A DNA stretch of 64,000 nt, taken from Desulfovibrio sp. (GTDB lineage Bacteria > Desulfobacterota > Desulfovibrionia > Desulfovibrionales > Desulfovibrionaceae). The notes below the pieces were generated by a model, which was not told the DNA's origin, ran no database searches, and saw nothing but the letters and a program-made list of their open reading frames with translations. Shown here one piece after another: positions 25,402-31,388 of this stretch; within the stretch, counting starts at the first letter, position 1, and each line of letters starts with the position of its first letter. The translations under genes were made by a program, and so were the position numbers. Location of the stretch: contig NZ_JAVESS010000012.1 of NCBI RefSeq assembly GCF_034006445.1, positions 17,196-81,195 on the forward strand, read 5' to 3'.

Positions 25402-25733
25402 AGGCTACTTCCCCATAAACTTGTGCCGCATCCGAGCTTCCAGTGCCTTGCACTGGAAGCTCGGATGCGGCCTTTTTGGCGGGCGAAACGCTTGGCGGTT
25501 CTTTCTTGGCTGGAGAGCGGCCAGTATTGGCGACCATCCTTGCCCATGGCCCAGACATCACTGAGCTGCTTTACAGACTCAGGCAGGTTGCCGTCTTCAT
25601 CATCCAGCGGAGTGGAGGCCAGCGCTGTGCGTTGATGAGCACGCCAACGGCGATGCCAGATCTGTTTATCGTCCCGCTCGCTACGGCAGGTTGTCCATCC
25701 CATGATCGGGGTTTTGCGTGTGCTACGGCTCAT
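25386..25733 (-). CDS. Small conserved hypothetical protein with displaced C-terminus
   Basis: 115 residues. The first ~85 residues (SRSTRKTPIMGWTTCRSERD, RWRAHQRTALAS, VWAMGKDGRQYWPLSSQE) resemble a small protein seen in many bacterial genomes, without known function. The C-terminus is encoded by the 47-base palindrome at 25425-25471 and is probably not native: just past the palindrome another frame reads HKFMGK and stop (25405-25425), which looks like the proper end. The palindrome may have been inserted near the 3' end. Confidence 0.55.
   Translation of the reverse strand: MSRSTRKTPIMGWTTCRSERDDKQIWHRRWRAHQRTALASTPLDDEDGNLPESVKQLSDVWAMGKDGRQYWPLSSQERTAKRFARQKGRIRASSARHWKLGCGTSLWGSSLWVER
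25425..25471. repeat. Perfect 22-bp-stem palindrome
   Basis: GCCGCATCCGAGCTTCCAGT... folds back with a three-base loop into a 22-bp uninterrupted stem. On the plus strand it is followed by CTTTTTGG, so it could terminate plus-strand transcription. It lies inside the 3' part of the 25386-25733 reading frame. Confidence 0.85.
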
Positions 25734-25743
25734 GGCGATCTCT

Positions 25744-26052
25744 TTAGCTGCCAGCTTCGTAATATCCGGCTTCTTTCTGATGTTTCAGCGCCAGAATGTA
25801 AACCGAGTTGCCCAGCACTTCGTAGACCAGTACGTATCCGGCACCACCGAAGGGGATGAGCAGTTCCCGGTATTCCGGTTCCATGTCATCGGCAGGACGG
25901 CCAGCATTGGGAAACTGCTCAAGAAGTAGCACTTTTTCCCGAATGGCCTTGATTGCGCCAATGGCAGCCTCTTCGCTTTTGTCCGCCAGGAACAGGTAAG
26001 CCTTCTCCAACCCGGCAGTGGCATTGTCCGTCCAATGAACTAGATATGACAT
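25744..26052 (-). CDS. ParE/RelE-family toxin
   Basis: 102 residues with the RelE/ParE fold pattern: VHWTDNATAGLEKAYLFLAD at the N-terminus, LLLEQFPNAGRPADDMEPEYREL in the middle, and the C-terminal strand GYVLVYEVLGNSVYILALKHQKE. The toxin inhibits gyrase (ParE) or cleaves mRNA (RelE); sequence alone does not decide between them. It overlaps the upstream antitoxin gene by 13 bases, a standard type II module, and sits at the far end of island 1. Confidence 0.87.
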   Translation of the reverse strand: MSYLVHWTDNATAGLEKAYLFLADKSEEAAIGAIKAIREKVLLLEQFPNAGRPADDMEPEYRELLIPFGGAGYVLVYEVLGNSVYILALKHQKEAGYYEAGS

Positions 26053-26333
26053 TTGGGCATGGGCACCTTTTCGCCCTGAATGATCTTATCCATCCATTCG
26101 ACAACTTCGGCGTTTGTCAGATGCAGGCCGGTTTGCATATAATGCTCATGTGCGGCCTTGGCTTCATGGCGCAAAGCTTCCCGTTTTTCCTCCCGCTCGA
26201 CATAGTTCTCTATGGCTTGCAGCATAATGGCGTGGGCGGATTGGTTCCGGGCGTCAGCAAGGCTTTTAATTCGCTCGCGCAGGGGATTGGGGAGTTTTAC
26301 AGAAGCAGGCGTTGTTGCTATATTTTGTTGCAT
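26040..26333 (-). CDS. Ribbon-helix-helix antitoxin
   Basis: 97 residues. The N-terminal RHH DNA-binding segment is TPASVKLPNPLRERIKSLADARNQSAHAIM, and a helical toxin-binding tail follows (REEKREALRHEAKAAHEHYM). Such antitoxins neutralise the partner toxin and autoregulate the operon. It is encoded just upstream of the ParE/RelE toxin with overlapping ends. Together they should stabilise island 1 against loss. Confidence 0.87.
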   Translation of the reverse strand: MQQNIATTPASVKLPNPLRERIKSLADARNQSAHAIMLQAIENYVEREEKREALRHEAKAAHEHYMQTGLHLTNAEVVEWMDKIIQGEKVPMPKCHI

Positions 26334-26644
26334 GGCTTGTACCTCTGAGTAGAACTCTTAACTACTTTGAACTACCTGTCAATACCGATAATCTACAGCA
26401 CGATAATGAAAAGGGTATTTATCTTAACCAAACAGAAGTTTATACTCTTTTTAGGCCTCACGGCATAATGGTCTTCATAGGGCAGTAACAAATTTTCTTG
26501 GACGACTGAAAACCCGCAAATCCTTGTGTGGCGGGATTCGAATCCACACACTCAAAAGTTTTGTGTATACTTTTGGGTATAAAAAAGAGCGTTTTGAAAA
26601 TAAAAAATATTTTTAATAATTATTTCAAATAATTATACTTTTAA
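26334..26644. other. AT-rich end of island 1 with a tRNA T-arm-like fragment
   Basis: No gene seen. On the minus strand, around 26526-26550, GTGGATTCGAATCCCGCCACA resembles a tRNA T-arm and 3' end, but no tRNA body follows. GTGTATAC and GGGTATAAAA (26563-26584) echo motifs beside the integrase at the other end. This is probably the attachment-site arm region. Confidence 0.4.
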
Positions 26645-26669
26645 TTCGAATCCCACCCTCTCCGCCATT
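26645..26669 (+). other. Attachment core, copy 2 (island 1 / island 2 junction)
   Basis: An exact 25-base copy of the tRNA-Ser 3' end (TTCGAATCCCACCCTCTCCG...), without a tRNA body upstream. It marks the end of island 1 and the start of island 2. Confidence 0.9.
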
Positions 26670-26680
26670 AATACATAATA

Positions 26681-26718
26681 AAAACGGCGTGTTGCTTTAG
26701 ATAGCACCACGCCGTTTT
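26681..26718 (+). terminator. Intrinsic terminator after att copy 2
   Basis: A 16-bp stem with one mismatch, AAAACGGCGTGTTGCT / AGCACCACGCCGTTTT, ending in T residues. Its position just after the tRNA-end copy matches the terminators behind copies 1 and 3. Confidence 0.75.
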
Positions 26719-26958
26719 CGCGTTCAAAAAGGACATATTTTTAGCGAGCACATGGCCATGTACATACCGTTGTACACACTTTTGCTCAAACCTCTGTGGA
26801 AATGTGCTGCTGTTGCAACAGGCATTGTTAATCAGTCGCCCCTTAAAAACAAACAACCATTTGAAATGCGTTGAAATATTACTAAATACTGTAGCGTTTT
26901 CAACGGGGAATGTAATAAAAGATGTAAAAATCCGTTTGAAACGGAGCGTAAATTTCGC

Positions 26959-27302
26959 ATGAAACCAAAGAGTCCGCCCAGCCACAAGCAGACCCATTTG
27001 CTTTACCAAGACCTGCTTGAGCAGCTGAATCCCAAAGATCCGCTGCTTCTTTTGGCGGGAAAACTGTCTTAAGAACTGTTTGAACGGGAGTTCGCTCCGC
27101 TATACGCAAAGCGTGCAAAGACTTTGGGCACCGCAGTGCCATTGAACCGGTCATCGGACACTTGAAAAGCGACGTTCGCCTGGCACGCAACTATCTCAAA
27201 GGCACAATTGGCGATGCGATAAACCTGCTTATGTCCGCTACCGCCTTCAACTGCGCAAAATGGATGAAGGCTGTGGTCCAAAGTCTATTTTTGTACTCGT
27301 AG
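26959..27302 (+). pseudogene. IS5-family transposase remnant with internal deletion
   Basis: The N-terminal part MKPKSPPSHKQTHLLYQDLL...ELFEREFAPLYAKRAK matches the DUF772-type start of IS5 transposases, but contains a TAA where the conserved Trp of LSW-E/D-LFE is expected. After about 27110 the reading frame shifts and HRSAIEPVIGHLKSDVRLAR...MSATAFNCAKWMKAV, the C-terminal end, follows directly. The catalytic middle is deleted. Confidence 0.85.
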
Positions 27303-27791
27303 TACTATGCAAATTCATTCGCAGGGATGACGACCACATGCCTACAGCGGCGTAAAGCCATTTGTTAAGGGCCGACTACTTAAAATGCGACTTTGTGCGG
27401 GGTTTCTTTGATCTGCATGATGGGTGGGATAGGGCCGCCCGCATTGTGCAATGCCGACATTGCGGTGTCTCTGACGGACTGCGAAGGGGGAGTGTCGGGG
27501 CGAGGGGGTGATTTTGAGCAAGATGGGTTGTTTTTAGAGCGTTACGAGTTCCTGCTGTCTATGCTGGACGACGAGACGTTTATGACGTTATAGGAAGTCT
27601 ATGTGGCTATCGAAAACTGGTGCCAGCACTGCAACTACCGTAAGCCGCATCGCTCCCTTAACGGTATGCCTCCCGTGTCATTGACAGTTTTTATCCCTCC
27701 CTCAATAGGAGAAATGGGCCCACTCTCACCTCCGACAGCATTATCGGCCTTACAGGCGGCAGAAACAGAACCACAAAGAATCTACCACTAG
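27303..27791 (+). pseudogene. IS3-family transposase C-terminal remnant
   Basis: From about 27535 the frame reads ERYEFLLSMLDDETFMTL, a TAG, then EVYVAIENWCQHCNYRKPHR and SLNGMPPVSL, the typical C-terminus of an IS3-type integrase core. It ends at 27789. The 27303-27534 stretch before it has no recognisable gene. Two unrelated IS remnants side by side indicate an old insertion hot spot. Confidence 0.75.
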
Positions 27792-27993
27792 CACTTAGCC
27801 TGGTACAAAAAAAGGAGGCTGGTCAAATTTCGCAAAATAAATATGGTAATATCGCCATCTCATCTTAAAAAAGGCTTTTTTACTTTTCTCAATTGCAATA
27901 CGGTTGTGCTTTCTTTGTAATTGAAAATTGCCATGCAAATTGCACCTGTGTTAGAATTACATAAATACAGCTGTTGCTGAAAAGGAGATTTCA

Positions 27994-28587
27994 ATGCGGT
28001 TGAGTCCCCATATCGCGAAATTTTTTTTTGTCATGGCTAATCTTGCTGTTATAATCATTGGCAGCAATCTTGCCATGGCAGAAGAAAATAAAATTATTGT
28101 CTATGGAACAGATTCTTGCCCAATTACAAAACGATATACACAGGCACTGGATGAATTGCATGTGCCTTATGAGTATAAAATAATTACAGATTCGAAAAAC
28201 CAAGATGAAATGTGGTTGAAACTCACTAACGCTGGGTATTCCAGACAGTCAGTGGATCTGCCTGTACTACAGTACCAAGGAGAAGTAGCATCAAGGCCCA
28301 CTCTTTCTCATGTAATTCAGCCATACTTGAGTCCAGATTTTCTTCCTCAGCAATATAAAATTGTGGTATATGGCCCAAATTCTGGACGGACGGCGGCATT
28401 GCTCAAGGATTTAACTGTATTAAAAATTAATTTTGAATACAAAGATATTTCTCAGCCTAAAGAAAATGCGGAAATGTTTAAGTTTGTACCTGGAAAATCT
28501 GTATATCCACCGGTAGTAGTTGTGAATAAAAAAGTGCTAACCAATCCCATGATAACCTCGGTATTATTAGCCCTTAAGCCACAATAA
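27994..28587 (+). CDS. Secreted tandem glutaredoxin-fold protein
   Basis: 197 residues. A signal peptide (about 1-30, ending NLAMA-EE) predicts export. Two thioredoxin/glutaredoxin-like domains follow. Domain 1 (about 33-105) starts KIIVYGTDSCPITKRYTQAL with a single active-site-type Cys (C-P-I-T) and has the cis-Pro segment VDLPVLQY. Domain 2 (about 117-195) starts YKIVVYGPNSGRTAALLKDL, where the Cys is replaced, but YPPVVVVNKK keeps the cis-Pro. So it has one monothiol and one dead domain. AAAAGGAG precedes the ATG. It stands alone on the plus strand beside the CHAT operon; a functional link is unproven. Confidence 0.7.
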   Translation: MRLSPHIAKFFFVMANLAVIIIGSNLAMAEENKIIVYGTDSCPITKRYTQALDELHVPYEYKIITDSKNQDEMWLKLTNAGYSRQSVDLPVLQYQGEVASRPTLSHVIQPYLSPDFLPQQYKIVVYGPNSGRTAALLKDLTVLKINFEYKDISQPKENAEMFKFVPGKSVYPPVVVVNKKVLTNPMITSVLLALKPQ

Positions 28588-28598
28588 AAAGCGCTACT

Positions 28599-28747
28599 AG
28601 ATCAGATTAACTTTGAAATGCTTCGCATTTCAAAGTTTGCACTCAGCCGAAAGTGTGATTCTCAACTGAATCCACGCCACGTTGTGGCGCGCTGCACTTT
28701 CGTGCAGCGTTAGATCATTTACACCTTTTCAAAGTTAAAATGCTCTA
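28599..28747. repeat. Dispersed palindromic element, family B, copy 2
   Basis: Starts AGATCAGATTAACTTTGAAA and ends TGCTCTAA, as in the 2511-2662 copy. The first hairpin arm pair is ACTTTGAAATG / CATTTCAAAGT, and a second hairpin is CTGCACTTTCGTGCAG. It lies between the convergent glutaredoxin-fold and FecR-like genes. Confidence 0.65.
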
Positions 28748-28765
28748 ACTGTAGAATATAAAAAC

Positions 28766-28809
28766 AACAGCCCCAAAGCCGCACGCCAACACAGTGCTTT
28801 GGGGCTGTT
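28766..28809 (-). terminator. Terminator of the CHAT-CHASE2-FecR operon
   Basis: A 14-bp perfect stem AACAGCCCCAAAGC / GCTTTGGGGCTGTT. On the minus strand it is followed by GTTTTTATATT, a good T-tract, about 100 bases after the FecR-like stop. A run of ten C (28866-28875) lies between the stop and the hairpin. Confidence 0.8.
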
Positions 28810-28912
28810 TGCAATACTCATACAGATGGGTTTGAGGAGACACAGTAGACAAGGCGACGCTCGATCCCCCCCCCCACGCAACAGAAAGTCTGTTATCACC
28901 CAAGATGCTTTC

Positions 28913-29779
28913 CTACTCTGAGTCTGCACGCTCCTGAAGCGAACGCAACAAGGCGTCCGCGGGCGGATAGACTTGGCGCAACTGACTGGCCTGCAACATA
29001 GCCTCAAAACCCCATTTGCCATTGTCCTGCCTGGAGAGCCAAGTAATATAAAGAAGCGCCTTGAGCTTGTCAGTAGCCTTCAGGTCTTGAATTTCCTTTG
29101 GCATGCCGGGCAGGGCAGATTTGGCAACCACAACAAGGGATTGCGTTGCCTTATGGCCACCCCCATGCACCTCAAGCACATAGTTTCCCGGCGTAGGGTT
29201 TGCCCCTTCAAGTACAGTCGACGGCTGCGCCAGATTGTTTTTTTGAATCAAGACAGCCGCATCCTGAGAATGAATTAGTCGTATGCTGTAGGGTGCGGCT
29301 CCGCCGTGCCAGATGACGGGCCAGTCTTGATGACCAATACTAACGACCTGCTCGTGAGGCCTGAATACCGGAACAACAAGGGCCGGAGCCTGGCCACGAG
29401 TCACCAGTATGACTTGTTGTGATTGCTTGCGAGCCCCCATGCCAGCAAGCCAATGCATTATGTTGCTTATTACGGAGGGCTGCTCCGCCTTAATGGATAT
29501 AAGGCCGTATTGTGGGGCATTGGCTTTATTGATGGTCAATTGCTCAGCCCGCCCACTAAGGTCAACCGTTACAGTCGTTTCGGGCGCAGTGACCGTAATT
29601 CTATCGCCCTGAAAAATAAGCATTCCCACTTCGGGCGACAATGATTCTTGCCCTCGCAGTATTCGCACAGAGTGGGCAGAGCCATTGATACCGGATACTA
29701 GCCCCACAGGATAACTTTCTGCACGAAGGTTCAGGGGAAACAGCAGTACAAGTGCGGCCACCATATAGAGGCGTAACAT
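28913..29779 (-). CDS. FecR-like secreted protein
   Basis: 288 residues. The signal peptide is about 1-20 (MLRLYMVAALVLLFPLNLRA). A FecR-like beta domain follows (about 24-85: GLVSGINGSAHSVRILRGQE, VGMLIFQGDRITVTAPETTV, then a leucine-poor beta region) and a second beta-rich, Ig-like region (about 120-215). The tail is helical. FecR-type domains outside iron signalling often pair with CHASE2 and CHAT proteins. It starts two bases after the CHASE2 stop, so it is the last gene of the operon. Confidence 0.72.
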   Translation of the reverse strand: MLRLYMVAALVLLFPLNLRAESYPVGLVSGINGSAHSVRILRGQESLSPEVGMLIFQGDRITVTAPETTVTVDLSGRAEQLTINKANAPQYGLISIKAEQPSVISNIMHWLAGMGARKQSQQVILVTRGQAPALVVPVFRPHEQVVSIGHQDWPVIWHGGAAPYSIRLIHSQDAAVLIQKNNLAQPSTVLEGANPTPGNYVLEVHGGGHKATQSLVVVAKSALPGMPKEIQDLKATDKLKALLYITWLSRQDNGKWGFEAMLQASQLRQVYPPADALLRSLQERADSE

Positions 29780-29781
29780 AG

Positions 29782-31257
29782 CTATTGACCTTTGTTTTGG
29801 TTATGGTGAGCATTTTCCTTTTCTGAAATTTTTCTCATTATCTTGAGAATTGGTATTGTGACAAGAAAAATTACAAAATCGAAAAAGTATCCTTGTCGAT
29901 AGGCCCAAAAAACCAAAGGTAAACCCATTATTGCAAACAACCAAGACAGTATTTCTCCCCATAGATGATTGAGATACAGAAAACAGCATGCGGACAAGAC
30001 GATTAACCCTATGCAAAACAGTACCCTGACTGGCCACGGTAGAGAATGCTGCACGCCATAGGTGAAAAGTGAGCGGAGTGAGTTGAGGATGATGACAGCC
30101 CCGGGCAAGGGACCTAGTGTTGTTTCATGAATATCAAAGCTGTCGTCAAAACTTGCACCGATTATTACAATTCTGCCGTGCAGCATGTCGTTCAAAAAAG
30201 GTTGCACGTTGCCCGAACAAAGTGAATGAGCGGGCAGTGTGATAAGGAGGGGCCTTGCCTGTGCTCCGTCAATAATTTGAGGGGGCGCTGTGCCCGGCTT
30301 CATGGAATAAAAAATCCGATTTTCCTGTCCATCTTCATCAAGGGAAAAGACCTGCTCACCTACGACCAGAGAATTGCGCCTGCCCCCGTCCGGGCTGGAG
30401 CAAAAGCCCTCGGCGTCTTGTAACTGGGCTGTCATTTCCTCCAATAAATTCCCATTTGGGCCACGCGATTGCAGCGCGTAGGCCAACAGCTGCACAGAAG
30501 GTAAAAGCGCCGTTTTGTTATCTTGGGCAGCGCACACCGCGATCTTCCAGCGCCGAATACTGTGGCTGTCGTCTCGCAAAAATATGGGAAAGGCCCAATA
30601 CAACCTGTCGGACTCAGCCACAGTCTTATCCAGAAAACTCTGCCGCACAGTTGGGGGCTTGTTTGGATCAGCACTTTTGCGCAGCGATTTGACAAGAATG
30701 ATTGGTGGCCCTGCGGGCAGCTGTGCCAAGGTTTTTTGGAGCTCGCCGTCACGCTCTGGGGCCTCCTGATTGGAGCGGGCAAGGTCAACATCCACAATGA
30801 CCAGGCTGGGTTGCGCTGCGGCTATGGTTTTTATGAGGCAGGCCAGCTTGTCTCTTGGGGTTAAAAACGGCTCGCCCCAGGAACGGTAAGTGTTTTCGTC
30901 CATATCAACAAAAGCATATAAGTGTTCGAGCTTGCCCGAACCTTCTCCACTGTCGCTATGGGTGCCAAAATCCATGGCAATAACCCAGTCTTGAATTCTT
31001 TCCACCTTTGCCTGCATCCATAAATTCAGGGGAGTACTGCTCAAGATCAACAGGCTGCTTGCTCCAAGCAGGGTGGCGGCCAGCAAGTAGCGTTTATTCT
31101 TGCCAAGTTCTGACCAGCGCGTCTTTATACATTCTGGCGCGAACCTGTTCACGACTTTTGAAATCAGCCCGATCAGTACTGTTAAAGGAAAGGTGTCCTC
31201 GATGACCTTTCCTAAAGGGTACACCTTGTTCCATAGCTGTTTTAACCTGTTCGACAT
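29782..31257 (-). CDS. CHASE2-domain membrane protein
   Basis: 491 residues. A membrane segment near 60-78 (YLLAATLLGASSLLILSSTPL) precedes a large extracytoplasmic CHASE2 domain (about 85-405: FVDMDENTYRSWGEPFLTPR, PSLVIVDVDL, GRIVIIGASFDDSFDIHETT, PLPGAVIILNSL). Three hydrophobic segments close the protein (about 410-475). No kinase, cyclase or protease domain is attached, so any signal must pass to a partner, most likely the TPR-CHAT protein encoded just upstream. I chose the ATG at 31257, with GGAG nine bases before it. Confidence 0.85.
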   Translation of the reverse strand: MSNRLKQLWNKVYPLGKVIEDTFPLTVLIGLISKVVNRFAPECIKTRWSELGKNKRYLLAATLLGASSLLILSSTPLNLWMQAKVERIQDWVIAMDFGTHSDSGEGSGKLEHLYAFVDMDENTYRSWGEPFLTPRDKLACLIKTIAAAQPSLVIVDVDLARSNQEAPERDGELQKTLAQLPAGPPIILVKSLRKSADPNKPPTVRQSFLDKTVAESDRLYWAFPIFLRDDSHSIRRWKIAVCAAQDNKTALLPSVQLLAYALQSRGPNGNLLEEMTAQLQDAEGFCSSPDGGRRNSLVVGEQVFSLDEDGQENRIFYSMKPGTAPPQIIDGAQARPLLITLPAHSLCSGNVQPFLNDMLHGRIVIIGASFDDSFDIHETTLGPLPGAVIILNSLRSLFTYGVQHSLPWPVRVLFCIGLIVLSACCFLYLNHLWGEILSWLFAIMGLPLVFWAYRQGYFFDFVIFLVTIPILKIMRKISEKENAHHNQNKGQ

Positions 31258-31388
31258 GGCTGATTTTCTCCGTGCAAATAAGCCAAACACCTAAAGTGAA
31301 CATCTCTATCCAGGTTAAAAGCGACTGCAAACTTTTTTCCATCGATGGCTGGAATGCAGCATTCACAAAAATTAGGGCATGGATGCAA

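Larger units (their letters stand above)
9440..26669. mobile_element. Integrative island 1 (tRNA-Ser site)
   Basis: About 17.2 kb between att copies 1 and 2. It opens with a tyrosine integrase reading away from the tRNA and closes with a toxin-antitoxin pair. The cargo is a restriction-like system, a nuclease-like protein and an IS3-family insertion. Several cargo genes are clearly more AT-rich than the flanking core (for example 10991-12835 and 24004-24918). I see no conjugation or phage structural genes, so mobility would need a helper. Confidence 0.85.

Noticed and set aside
28866..28875. Run of ten C as a phase-variation switch for the FecR-like gene
   Set aside because: It lies after the stop codon of that gene and before the terminator, so slippage would not change a protein.
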